Source of the DNA: Myxococcales bacterium
Lineage (GTDB): Bacteria; Myxococcota_A; Polyangia; Polyangiales; Houyiibacteriaceae
Reading direction: 5' to 3'
Assembly: GCA_019637115.1 (NCBI GenBank)
Contig: JAHBWH010000006.1
Span: 37,135-101,134 of the forward strand
Length of the DNA: 64,000 nt
How positions within the stretch are numbered: the first letter of the stretch is position 1; each line of letters begins with the position of its first letter. Below are positions 29,249 through 37,556 of this stretch, one piece after another. The position numbers were made by a program, and so were the translations under genes. The notes under the pieces are model-generated. The model saw nothing but the letters and a program-made list of their open reading frames with translations. It did not search any database and was not told the DNA's origin.

Positions 29249-30388
29249 ATGTCTGCGCACGCGCTGCCGCTCGCGCTCGCGCTCGCGCTCGCGTCGTGCG
29301 CGAGCGCGGTGCAACCGGTACCCACGGCTCGACGCGAGGCGGCGGAGGTGAGCTCCAACGTTCGACGCTGTGCCGGTTCGGACGCGCGAGGCTGGACACC
29401 CGCCTCGGGCGACGTCTCGCGGGCGCCCGTCCCGATGTTCGTGGACGGGTGGTTCACAGCCTCTCCGAGCGCCTCGGACGTCACGCTCCGACTCGTTCGC
29501 CGGGCGCATTGCGATGGCTGCGAGCTCGAGCTCGCATGGGTGGCGCTGGTGCCCGAGACCTGCGCGGCGTTCGCTGCCGTTGACGCGGTCTGGTGGCCGA
29601 TCGCCGAATACGGGCCTCCGATCGATGCCACGGCCGCGTGCGAACGCACCGCGGCGGCCCTCGAACGCCACCAGCGCACCTTCGATGAGCTCGCAAGCCT
29701 TCTTCATCGCGGCTGCATCCGCACGAGCCGCTGCCCTTTGGTCTTCGTGCCCGGCGGGGCTTCCCTGGGGCCTCGGGCGACTGCGCTCGTGGCACGTTGG
29801 CGCGGCGAGCCGTTCTTCGGGTGGTGGTGGCTTCACGGCCCGCTCAGAGCCGCGACCTCCGCCTACGCCGGGGGCGACGATCGGTGGGCCGAATACATGC
29901 TCGACGCGATCCAGGCTGCGAATGAAGGCGTCGAACCCTCATTCAGCGAAGGTCCCGCGAGCGCGCGCTCGTTGTTCGAGGCCGTCGTGCGGTCGCTACG
30001 GAAGGAGCTTCACACGCGGCGCTCCGCGCAGCCGCCCGTCTCCTCCGTCGTCGCTGCGTTGCGTGATCTCGCCGCCGTCCCGGACGACCACGGGAACACC
30101 CCGTCGCACCGACTCGATCCGAGGTTCATCGCGGTCTTGCGCGACGGTGAGCGTGCGATCCCAGACCTACGGCAATGCATCGCGGACGAGGCGTCGCTCT
30201 CTCGGTACGTCGTGACCGACTTCCGGGGACAATGGCGCGTCGTGAAGCACGCTGACCTCTGCGCGCTCGCGATGGAGGAGATCCTTCATGGCGCCACGCC
30301 GACTCCTGCGTGGGAGACGGCCCACGAGTATCGCGAGGCGACACGCCCGCGAGCGCGACGGCCAGCTTGGCCACCTCGACGTCCATGA
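29249..30388 (+). CDS. Hypothetical lipoprotein
   Basis: A 379-residue protein with a lipoprotein signal (MSAHALPLALALALASCASA; Cys17). The rest is soluble, with Cys pairs (RRAHCDGCELEL, GCIRTSRCPLV) and segments such as LVFVPGGASLGPRATALVAR and DLRQCIADEASLSRYVVTDF. No family is recognised. The C-terminus is Arg/Pro-rich and may be extended by the GC-rich frame. A short TA-rich promoter is not visible. It borders the decayed PP2C region. Confidence 0.6.
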   Translation: MSAHALPLALALALASCASAVQPVPTARREAAEVSSNVRRCAGSDARGWTPASGDVSRAPVPMFVDGWFTASPSASDVTLRLVRRAHCDGCELELAWVALVPETCAAFAAVDAVWWPIAEYGPPIDATAACERTAAALERHQRTFDELASLLHRGCIRTSRCPLVFVPGGASLGPRATALVARWRGEPFFGWWWLHGPLRAATSAYAGGDDRWAEYMLDAIQAANEGVEPSFSEGPASARSLFEAVVRSLRKELHTRRSAQPPVSSVVAALRDLAAVPDDHGNTPSHRLDPRFIAVLRDGERAIPDLRQCIADEASLSRYVVTDFRGQWRVVKHADLCALAMEEILHGATPTPAWETAHEYREATRPRARRPAWPPRRP

Positions 30389-30672
30389 GGGGCCAACCCC
30401 GCGTCGGACTGTGCCCCCAACCGGAAGTTCGTTTCGGGTTGCCCAGGGGCGACGCGCACGCTCAGTTACGACTGCGTTCGGCCGCCCTGCGGTGCCGCCC
30501 GATTTGCGGTGATCGTTGCGTGTCGTTAGTGATTGGGGCTTCGGTGGTTCGGTCGCACCTGGTTGGGACCGTGACCGCGGCCGCGATCAAGCGGGGGTCG
30601 TACCTGGCTCAGGAGCGTAGGGCCGTTGACAGGCTCTCCGGCCCTTCGGCACCCTGTAGCCGAAGGCGTCGA

Positions 30673-31080
30673 GTGGCAATTTCTGCAAAGCAACGCTCCG
30701 CCATCGTGTGGACCACGGGTGTGCTTTTGGGTCTGCTTTGCACAGCGGTAGTGGTCGCGTACTTCTACCGCCGCCCGAGGCCGGTTCCTCCGGCTGCTGC
30801 CTCCGCTCCAGCTGCTCGCGTCCCTGTTGCGGCCAACGCCGTTCCCTCGGAGCCAGAACCGGACGCAACCGTCGTTTCGGCTACCTACGTAGGGTTCGAC
30901 TTGCTCCAGCGAATGTCGATCTGTGCGACCTACGAGGTCACTGTACGTGGCGAACACTCAGGCGAACGATCAGCATTCGCAAGAATCATGTTGGGTGCTG
31001 CCACGAGGGGTGTGGGCGAGGCAGGAGCTGAGAAAGTGGATGCCCGGACGCGACGCGGCGGGTCGACCGCATCTTCGTGA
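30673..31080 (+). CDS. Hypothetical membrane-anchored protein, probably truncated
   Basis: From a GTG at 30673 the frame gives 135 residues: a basic start (VAISAKQRSAIV), one membrane helix (WTTGVLLGLLCTAVVVAYFY), a Pro/Ala linker and a short domain (TVVSATYVGFDLLQRMSICA). The last 12 residues read out of frame through a copied AgmX/PglI gene end, so the real 3' end seems to be replaced. The stretch is visibly less GC-rich than its neighbours. No family is recognised. Confidence 0.4.
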   Translation: MAISAKQRSAIVWTTGVLLGLLCTAVVVAYFYRRPRPVPPAAASAPAARVPVAANAVPSEPEPDATVVSATYVGFDLLQRMSICATYEVTVRGEHSGERSAFARIMLGAATRGVGEAGAEKVDARTRRGGSTASS

Positions 31081-31106
31081 TGTGGCTCGTCATCCGCGGT
31101 GAGTGA
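31046..31106 (+). pseudogene. Copy of the 3' end of the AgmX/PglI-domain gene
   Basis: GACGCGACGCGGCGGGTCGA and CGTCATCCGCGG repeat 27899-27961; in frame it encodes TRRVDRIFVMWLVIRGE and a stop, against TRRVERILVTWPFVIRGE in the intact gene 3 kb upstream. Confidence 0.75.
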
Positions 31107-31228
31107 GCGGGACGACGCCGGAAGCCCCCCCTTGGATGGCACCGCTCGTCGACCCTGGTTTCGTGCTGGCTTCGGGCCGGCGTCGCGAGCGGGTGACGTC
31201 GCCGTGCTCGAACGCTACGATCACAGCA

Positions 31229-31459
31229 ATGACGAACACCGCCCGCAAGCTCCTCGATGAGGTCCTGTCCCTCCCCGAGGAGGACCGGGTAAAGATTGCT
31301 TCCGAAGTCCTCGCGAGCCTGGACGGACCTGCGGAGGCCGGCTGGGACGAGGCTTGGCTCGAGGAACTCGAGCGCCGAGAGCGTGCTGCAGCGACCCGCG
31401 GAACACCAGCGCCGGAGTGGTCGGACGTGCGGGCTCGGATCCTGGTCCGCCTGGGCTGA
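31229..31459 (+). CDS. Addiction-module antitoxin (Unstab_antitox-like)
   Basis: A 76-residue acidic helical protein, TARKLLDEVLSLPEEDRVKI with ASEVLASLDGP and WDEAWLEELERRE...EWSDVRARI, matching the putative addiction module family (PF09720) that pairs with RelE/ParE toxins. ATG 31229 is the natural start. The partner toxin begins one base after the stop but is cut after about 17 codons, leaving this antitoxin orphaned. Confidence 0.75.
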   Translation: MTNTARKLLDEVLSLPEEDRVKIASEVLASLDGPAEAGWDEAWLEELERRERAAATRGTPAPEWSDVRARILVRLG

Positions 31460-31591
31460 GTGACTCACCGGCACCTTCGGGTCCGCCCCGAGGCCGAAGT
31501 CGAAAACGAGTCCTCCCGTATGACTGCCGCTCGGAAGAAGCGGATCAGACCTCGAGGAAGAGGCGGTCCGGGTTCTCGAGGTAGCCGATGA
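31460..31591 (+). pseudogene. Truncated RelE/ParE-type toxin
   Basis: A GTG one base after the antitoxin stop starts VTHRHLRVRPEAEVENE, typical of ParE/RelE toxin N-termini (LRVRPEAEAEL). The match ends after about 17 codons and the frame then runs antisense into the E2 gene. The toxin body is missing. Confidence 0.6.
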
Positions 31592-32972
31592 TGTCGTAAG
31601 CGAACGCCGCGCCGACGTGGCCGTCGACGATGCGGTGGTCGAACGAGAGGCTCAGGAGCATCACGTTGCCGACGACGATCTGCCCGTCCTTCACCACGGG
31701 GCGCTCCTTCATCTGGTGCACGCCGAGGATGCCGACCTCCGGGTGGTTGAGCACCGGCGTCGCGAAGAGGCCGCCCGTCTTGCCGAGCGAGGTGATCGTG
31801 AAGGTCGAGCCCGTCAGCTCGCTCGCGTCGAGCTTGCCCGCGCGCGCCCCCTCGCCGAGGCGGTCGATCTCGCGCGCGATGTCCAGGATCGAGCGGCGGT
31901 CGGCGCCCCGGACGACCGGCACCATCAAGCCCGCGTCCGTCGCCGCCGCGATGCCCACGTCGTAGTAGCGGCGGTAGACGAGCTCGTTCGTCGTCTCGTC
32001 GAGCGCGGAGTTGAGCACCGGGTGCTTCTTCAGCGCGCCGACGACCGCCTTCACGATGAAGGGCAAGAAGCTCAGCTTCACGCCCTCGGCGGCCGCCGCC
32101 GGGCGGAGCCGGTCGCGGAGCGCGATGAGCTCGTCGCAGTGGCACTCCTCGACGAAGGTGAAGTGCGCGGCGGTGTTCTTCGCCGTCTGCATCCGCTGGG
32201 CGATCTTCCGGCGGATGCCGACGAAGGGCTTGCGCTCCTCGAGCGCGGCGGACTCGCGTGAGGGCGCCACGATGGGCTGCGCGGGGGCGGCCGCCGCGGC
32301 GGGCGCAGCGGCGCGAGCCTGGCTGGCCGGCACGCTCGCCGTGGTCGCCGTCTCGACGAAGACCTTCACGTCGTCGCGCGTCGTCCGGCCGCTCGGCCCC
32401 GAGGGCGGGACGTGGCGCAGGTCGACGCCGAGGTCGCGGGCGAGCTTGCGCGTCGCGGGCGTCGCGAGCGGCTTGGCCTGGAAGAACTCGATCTGCTGGA
32501 GCCCACCGCTCGAGGGCGCCGCCTTCGCGGGCGCCGCCGCGTGGACCCCGTTGCCGTTGCTCCCGTGGGCTGCCGGCTTCGTCTGGAAGAAGCTCGAGCC
32601 GGGCAGGCCGTCGCGGATGTCCCCGACCGCCGTCGCCGCGGGCCCCTCGGCGTCCTTCTTGCGCGCCGCCGCGCGGGCCGCGGCCTGGGCGCTCTCGGCA
32701 GAGGTCGCGGCGTCGGCCTTCGTGGCCGCCGCGCCCGTCGCGATCGTCACGATGACCTGCCCGACCTTCGCGACCTCACCCGCCGCGAAGCGGAGCTCCG
32801 CGATGGTGCCGGCCTTGGGCGCGCCGATGGTGACGGTCGCCTTGTCGGTCATGACCTCGACCATCGGGTCGTCCTCCGCGACAACGTCGCCGACCTTCAC
32901 GTGCCACTCGACGATCTCGCCTTCGGAGACGCCTTCGCCGATGTCGGGGAGCTTGAACTCGAAGTTGGCCAC
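31545..32972 (-). CDS. 2-oxo acid dehydrogenase E2 (dihydrolipoamide acyltransferase)
   Basis: A 475-residue E2 core of a pyruvate or branched-chain 2-oxo acid dehydrogenase complex. It has an N-terminal lipoyl domain (FKLPDIGEGVSEGEIVEWHV, lipoyl Lys44 in MTDKAT) and an Ala/Pro linker. A peripheral-subunit-binding domain (ATRKLARDLGVDLRHVPPSG) and the catalytic domain ending in SFDHRIVDGHVGAAF (His446, Asp450) follow. The GTG at 32972 has AGGAAT eight bases upstream and gives the family N-terminus VANFEFKLPD. The paired E1-beta gene just upstream is broken, so a complete complex must come from elsewhere if this E2 works. Confidence 0.93.
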   Translation of the reverse strand: MANFEFKLPDIGEGVSEGEIVEWHVKVGDVVAEDDPMVEVMTDKATVTIGAPKAGTIAELRFAAGEVAKVGQVIVTIATGAAATKADAATSAESAQAAARAAARKKDAEGPAATAVGDIRDGLPGSSFFQTKPAAHGSNGNGVHAAAPAKAAPSSGGLQQIEFFQAKPLATPATRKLARDLGVDLRHVPPSGPSGRTTRDDVKVFVETATTASVPASQARAAAPAAAAAPAQPIVAPSRESAALEERKPFVGIRRKIAQRMQTAKNTAAHFTFVEECHCDELIALRDRLRPAAAAEGVKLSFLPFIVKAVVGALKKHPVLNSALDETTNELVYRRYYDVGIAAATDAGLMVPVVRGADRRSILDIAREIDRLGEGARAGKLDASELTGSTFTITSLGKTGGLFATPVLNHPEVGILGVHQMKERPVVKDGQIVVGNVMLLSLSFDHRIVDGHVGAAFAYDIIGYLENPDRLFLEV

Positions 32973-33096
32973 GGGGATTCCTCGCAAAGCTGGCGGCCGC
33001 TCGAGCGGACCGGGGACCGGAGACGGGCGCGCCATCGAGTCCCTCCTCGCAGGAGGAAGTGAGGCGCGGGAGGCGAGACGTCACTCGCCCGGAGGT

Positions 33097-33830
33097 TCAG
33101 GGGACGTAGCGCGCGGTGTCGAGCAGCGCGGGCGTGATGCGGTGCTGGAGCGGCAGGTACTCCATCTCCAGCGTGTAGGGGAAGGGCGTGTCCCAGCCCG
33201 TGACGCGCAGCGGCGGCGCCTCGAGGTGCAGGAAGCACTTCTCGCTGATGAGCGAGAGGATCTCGGCGCCGAAGCCGCAGGCCTTCGGGGCCTCGTGGAC
33301 GATCACGACGCGGCCGGTCTTCTTCACGCTCTCGACGATCGTGTCGATGTCGATCGGCCAGAGCGTGCGCAGGTCGATGACCTCGGCGCTCACGCCCTCG
33401 CCCGCGACCTCCTCCGCGCTCGCGAGCGCCTCGAAGAGCATCGCGCCCCAGGCGATCACGGTGACGTCCTCGCCCTCGCGGACGACCTTCGCCTTGCCGA
33501 TGGGCAGCGTGTACTCGCCCTCGGGCACCTCCATCTTCACGGCGCGGTAGACACGCTTCGGCTCGAAGAAGAGGACCGGATCGGGGTCGCGGATCGCGCT
33601 GATGAGCAGCCCCTTGGCGTCGTAGGGGTTGCTCGGGCAGACGACCTTCAGGCCCGCGGTGTGGATGAAGAGCGACTCGGGCGACTGCGAGTGGTAGTGG
33701 CCGCCGCGGATGCCGCCGCCGACCGGCGTGCGGATGACCATCGGGACCGTGTACTCGCCGCCCGAGCGGTAGCGGAACTTCGCCGCCTCGCTGACGATCT
33801 GGTCGAACGCCGGGAGCCAGTCGGCCGCCG
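33097..33830 (-). pseudogene. 2-oxo acid dehydrogenase E1-beta, 5'-truncated
   Basis: The sequence is a normal E1-beta from [20 protein letters not shown] onward ([63 protein letters not shown]) to the C-terminus DTARYVP. The first 80-85 residues, which include the thiamine-diphosphate glutamate region (MGEDVG) and DTPLSE, are absent. Upstream of about 33830 the frame reads unrelated sequence that carries repeats and then foreign genes. This marks the junction of an insertion or rearrangement. It would have been co-transcribed with the E2 gene, 124 bases downstream. Confidence 0.8.
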
Positions 33831-33979
33831 GAGCGGCGACCACCCGACTGACCACAGGCGCGCGGCCACGCGCTGCCTGGCAAGGCACCAGCCCGAGCTG
33901 GGCATGCCTCCATCCACCGCGCAGGATTCGGGCGCGGCTCGGCGCCCAACCGGGCTGCCGAAGCCTCCGCCCAGCGGCG

Positions 33980-34145
33980 CCCCAACCGTGACCCCCTTCC
34001 AGTCGGTACCCAGTACCGAATCTCAGCCAAGACCCTCGCACGGCGCTCAGCGGCGCCACCAACCGCGAGCCCCCTTCAGTCGGTACCCAGTACCGATTTT
34101 CCCCCCCAACCGTGACCCCTTCAGTCGGTACCAAGTACCGATCTT
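33980..34145. repeat. Three copies of a repeat with a TCGGTACCCAGTACCGA palindrome
   Basis: Units containing CCAACCGTGACCCCCTTC and the 17-base imperfect palindrome TCGGTACCCAGTACCGA occur with the palindrome at 34003-34019, 34080-34096 and 34125-34141 (the third has CAA in its centre). They lie between the broken E1-beta gene and the TIR-like gene. The rest of 33831-34290 has no gene. Confidence 0.85.
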
Positions 34146-34290
34146 CTGCGCGGCCCCGTACCGAACTTCGCGCGCCTCGCCGGGGTTGACGGTTGTCCGG
34201 CAAGGCTGGAGACTGAGTCGCGTGATGGGTGGTCCCTGCACCTCACTGCACCAGGGTGGTCGACCTCCTTCGACAGACTCAAGGTGGTTC

Positions 34291-35355
34291 ATGGCACGAA
34301 TGCCGATCGAGTTAGTCAATGTCGATGCAAGAGCGAATTCGGGCGTCATAGCGGCCATACGACGAGCGAATCGAAGACAGAGTATATTCGAGTACTCCTT
34401 GTTAGATTCTGCCGCTTTTGGAGCGGATCTTCTGTCCTATAGGGATGTTGAAACATCCAAGTTCTTTGACGATCTCGATGGTCTGCGTAAGCGATCAAAA
34501 GGGTACCATCCTTTCTTGATCGCCGTCGTCGCTAGTCGACTGAGTGGCGGCACGTATTCAAACCTTTTTGGCAGCCATCGGGCACGCCGAGGGTTGGCAG
34601 TTATCTCCACGCATGGAGTTGAGGGAACAATTGTTCCCGCAGGGCGAATGTCGTCTTACTTTGCGTACTATATCGCGCGATATACCTTGAGCTTTCTGGA
34701 CGATGGTCAGAAGAATCATGAAGACACACGAGGTTGTGTTCTTGACCGAAAGCGTGACAGGCGAGACATCTCGTTGAGTATGGGCCGCAGCAAGTTCTGC
34801 GACGAATGTCGGCGAAATATTGCTGTTGATGGCTCGATCTCGGTGGCTCAGTTTGCTGCCATTACGGAGGTATTTGCCTGTTCTTCGATGGATGAAACGG
34901 ACGAGTATATGAACAAGCCACGTGTCTTTGTTGGGTCATCGGTTGAGGGTCTTGAGATCGCACGCGAACTGCAGTCGGAGCTCGCGCACGACGCGCACGT
35001 GGAGATATGGAACGAAGGAGGGGTTTTTGGGCTTGGCGTTTCGACGCTTGAATCGTTGGAGATCGCAGTTCAAGAGTACGATTTCGCGATATTTGTATTC
35101 ACTCCAGATGACCATCTTCACGCGCGTGGCGAGTCGAGACCGGTAGCTCGGGATAACGTAGTCTTCGAGCTCGGGCTGTTCATCGGAAAGCTTTCAAGGC
35201 GCAAAGCATTCGTCGTTCACCCAGCAAGCGGTGGTGTGACATTGCCAAGTGATCTGTTGGGGATTACTGCCGCGACGTATCCGGCGGATGCGACCAACCT
35301 GCGGTCCGCTCTAGGCCCCGCCTGTCAGCAGATTCGGCGAGCTATGCGCGCTTAG
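34291..35355 (+). CDS. TIR-like NADase-type effector with an uncharacterised N-terminal domain
   Basis: A 354-residue protein. Residues 209-335 (RVFVGSSVEGLEIARELQSE, VSTLESLEIAVQEYDFAIFV, DNVVFELGLFIGKLSRRKAF, SDLLGITAATYP) match the predicted nucleotide-binding TIR-like domain (PF10137 type). Glu293 in FELGLF is the likely catalytic residue for NAD cleavage, as seen in defence effectors. Residues 1-200 form an unidentified domain with NLFGSHRARRGLAVISTHGV, NHEDTRGC (142-149) and a CDEC pair (170-173), possibly zinc-binding. The gene is clearly AT-richer than its surroundings and flanked by repeats and an IS, indicating transfer. An ATG at 34300 is an alternative start. Confidence 0.75.
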   Translation: MARMPIELVNVDARANSGVIAAIRRANRRQSIFEYSLLDSAAFGADLLSYRDVETSKFFDDLDGLRKRSKGYHPFLIAVVASRLSGGTYSNLFGSHRARRGLAVISTHGVEGTIVPAGRMSSYFAYYIARYTLSFLDDGQKNHEDTRGCVLDRKRDRRDISLSMGRSKFCDECRRNIAVDGSISVAQFAAITEVFACSSMDETDEYMNKPRVFVGSSVEGLEIARELQSELAHDAHVEIWNEGGVFGLGVSTLESLEIAVQEYDFAIFVFTPDDHLHARGESRPVARDNVVFELGLFIGKLSRRKAFVVHPASGGVTLPSDLLGITAATYPADATNLRSALGPACQQIRRAMRA

Positions 35356-35395
35356 CCCGTGACCCCGAGTCGCTCCTAGTCCCCCCTAGCCCCCC

Positions 35396-35962
35396 CTAGT
35401 GCACCGCCGTCGAGATGCGATCAAGCATCCGGCGGTGAGATTTGATGATGGCGTTCGCGGGCTTCGTCCACGCGAACGGTGTTGGATGCTTGTTCCAGTC
35501 CCGCATGTAAGCGCCGATGTGCTCACGCAAAGCCTTCTTCGAGGAGAAGTCCGTCTCGCTGAGAGATTGCTTGCCTAAGATTCCAAAGAACCCCTCCACC
35601 TGGTTGAGCCAGGATGCGCTCGTCGGTGTGTAGTGGAAGTGGACGCGTGGATTATCAGAGAGCCACGCTTTGATCTCTGCAGTGCCGTGCGATGAGGAGT
35701 TGTCGAGAATGATATGGAGCTCCTGTTTCGGGTACACGCGCACCACCTTGCGTAGAAAGGAGCGGAAGTCTGCGGCTGTATGCGAGTCGGTTAGCTTATG
35801 TGTAACCTTCCCGCTGGCGACATCAAGAGCGGCGTACAAGTCGATCACCCCGTGCCTCTTGTAGTCGTGCGTGTGACGCCTCGCGCGACCGGAGCGAAGC
35901 GGCAGCGGAAGTTGGGTTCGTTCGAGCGCTTGGATGGACGTTTTTTCGTCGACGCTGAGCAC
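35396..35962 (-). CDS. IS630 transposase, DDE catalytic part (second frame)
   Basis: A 188-residue frame with the DDE domain: VLSVDEKTSIQALERTQ, HIILDNSSSHGTAEIKAWLS and SWLNQVEGFFGILGKQSL supply the catalytic D, D and E. It continues the helix-turn-helix frame after a run of eight C residues (35975-35982): seven C would fuse the frames as LYLNPPENAIVLSVDEK. Expression therefore needs a +1 shift or transcript slippage, or the copy is inactive. Its stop codon TAG uses the flanking TA. Confidence 0.88.
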   Translation of the reverse strand: MLSVDEKTSIQALERTQLPLPLRSGRARRHTHDYKRHGVIDLYAALDVASGKVTHKLTDSHTAADFRSFLRKVVRVYPKQELHIILDNSSSHGTAEIKAWLSDNPRVHFHYTPTSASWLNQVEGFFGILGKQSLSETDFSSKKALREHIGAYMRDWNKHPTPFAWTKPANAIIKSHRRMLDRISTAVH

Positions 35963-36528
35963 AATCGCGTTCTCGGGGGGGGTTCAAGTAAAGGCCGACC
36001 ACATCCTCTACCTTGGACGCGAACTCCGGGTCACGACTCACCTTGTAGGTCCTCGTCAGATGTGGCTTCAGCTCGTGGCGTCGCAGAATATCTGATACGC
36101 AACCACTAGATAGACCGACTTCCCTACCCAAGAGTCTCGTCGTCCAACGACTGCGTCCTGCAGGAGGCGGAGACATAGCAAGTTGAATGACACGCTCGAC
36201 GGTCTCGGCGGGTACGGCATGATCCTTTCTGCCCGTCTTTTTTCTCTCATCTAAACCTGCAACGCCCTCGCGGCGGTAACGAGTTCGAATGCGTGACACC
36301 GCCTCCGCGGTCAGCCCCAAGCGAAGGGCAATCTCCTTCCCCGATACTCCATCCGCGCTCAAGAGGATGACTCGAACCCGTCGAACGAACCCGGCAGCTT
36401 CGCCGCTTCGAGCGACAATGCTTTCGAGTTTACGACGCTGGACTGAGGTGACCTTCACGACAACGTTCGGCATGATGATACACGAACGCGCCATCGCTTC
36501 GGTTGATTCCATCTCGACGGCGGTGCAC
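35399..36528. mobile_element. IS630-family insertion sequence
   Basis: A 1130-bp element bounded by perfect 19-bp inverted repeats GTGCACCGCCGTCGAGATG, with TA on each side (35397-35398 and 36529-36530), the target duplication of IS630/Tc1 elements. It interrupts a short CTAGTCCCCC microsatellite, whose copies flank both ends. It encodes a transposase in two overlapping frames on the minus strand. Confidence 0.9.
35823..36473 (-). CDS. IS630 transposase, helix-turn-helix part (first frame)
   Basis: From ATG 36473 the frame encodes PNVVVKVTSVQRRKLESIVA and ADGVSGKEIALRLGLTAEAV, then GCVSDILRRHELKPHLTRTY and FASKVEDVVGLYLNPP, the paired helix-turn-helix region of IS630 transposases. After the C8 run it reads out of frame (RERDCAQRRRK) for about 60 residues until its stop. 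Alternative upstream ATGs at 36491 and 36512 exist. Confidence 0.85.
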   Translation of the reverse strand: MPNVVVKVTSVQRRKLESIVARSGEAAGFVRRVRVILLSADGVSGKEIALRLGLTAEAVSRIRTRYRREGVAGLDERKKTGRKDHAVPAETVERVIQLAMSPPPAGRSRWTTRLLGREVGLSSGCVSDILRRHELKPHLTRTYKVSRDPEFASKVEDVVGLYLNPPRERDCAQRRRKNVHPSARTNPTSAAASLRSREASHARLQEARGDRLVRRS

Positions 36529-36823
36529 TAGTCCCCCCTAGTCCCCCCTATTACGTCGCGCGCCCAATGACGCGGATCGCGCAGCCCGGTTGCATTCTGG
36601 CTGGCAGCGGGAGGGTGGGTCATACCCGCCGCGGAGGCAGGCCAGCGCCCTAAAGGCGCGAAGCCCGGGGTAGCCGCCCCGAGCTTCGCAAACATGCCGG
36701 TCGTCAAGTGAAGGCAGGCCGGCGGCATGGCCCATCAGGGCAATCGAAAACTATCGCGAGGACCGCTCCGATGCACGCTGGACGTTCATCGAAGTCGAGT
36801 ACGAGGCCCGGGACGGCGTCCTC

Positions 36824-37468
36824 ATGCCGAAGGCGATCCCGACCTGCTGCCCGTGTGACGAGGCGGGTTGCCGCGTCACGGTGCACTACCTGCGGGAGCG
36901 GAAGACGGGGCCGGCGTTCCCGCTGGCGGTGATCCGCTGCGTGACGCACGGCCGCTCCCACACGCTCTATCCACCCGGGCAGGTCCCATACGGCCGTGTG
37001 GCCATCGCACCGGTGGATCCAGCGGGGCGACCGGTCACGTCGGAAGAAGGAGCCCCAGCGCTCTCAGGCACTCTGTTCGAAGCGGCAGAGGACGCAACCG
37101 CTGACACGGATGCGGAGGCTGGCGCGCGCTGGCCGGAGTCCGGTAGCGGAGCACCAGGGACACGTCGGACGCAGGGGCGGCGCTTGCACCGTGCGGCGGT
37201 GCTGCTCGGGCTGCTCGCCGAGCCACGCCGGCAAGAGCGGATCGCGCATGCGCTCGACGTGCCGCAGCTGACTCTGCGCGAGGCTGCGACGACGTATGGT
37301 GCGGCGCGTTCGTGGCGGCAGCGGGGCGAGGTGCTGCTCGGCGTGCTCAGCGCGGTGCTCGCCTCTCAGCGGCACGGGGTCCTGCTGGAGGCCGGCCATG
37401 AAGCTGAGCTCTGGGGGCTGCCACGGCGCTGGGACGTAGCTGGCGCGCGTTTCGTCCCGTCGTTCTGA
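36824..37468 (+). CDS. Cys-rich protein of a DDE/AAA transposon, start unclear
   Basis: A 214-residue protein if started at ATG 36824: MPKAIPTCCPCDEAGCRVTV and later VIRCVTHGRSHTLYPPGQ suggest a zinc-binding N-terminal domain. A helical C-terminal half follows (RLHRAAVLLGLLAEPRRQER, WRQRGEVLLGVLSAVLASQR). The protein-like frame continues upstream to 36674 (AIENYREDRSDARWTFIEVE precedes the ATG) but contains no ATG, GTG or TTG, so the true start may be mutated. It precedes the transposase and ATPase genes in the same direction and is probably the element's accessory protein. No function is claimed. Confidence 0.55.
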   Translation: MPKAIPTCCPCDEAGCRVTVHYLRERKTGPAFPLAVIRCVTHGRSHTLYPPGQVPYGRVAIAPVDPAGRPVTSEEGAPALSGTLFEAAEDATADTDAEAGARWPESGSGAPGTRRTQGRRLHRAAVLLGLLAEPRRQERIAHALDVPQLTLREAATTYGAARSWRQRGEVLLGVLSAVLASQRHGVLLEAGHEAELWGLPRRWDVAGARFVPSF

Positions 37469-37556
37469 CCGAACTGGGCGCGCCCTGCACTGAACGGATG
37501 GCTCTCAACGAAATCGCGCAGGGCCCGCGGAGCGAGGCGCCACCACGGTGCGACCC

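Noticed and set aside
34936..35121. Small antisense gene inside the TIR-like gene
   Set aside because: 61 residues, no ribosome site, entirely within a coherent coding frame on the other strand.
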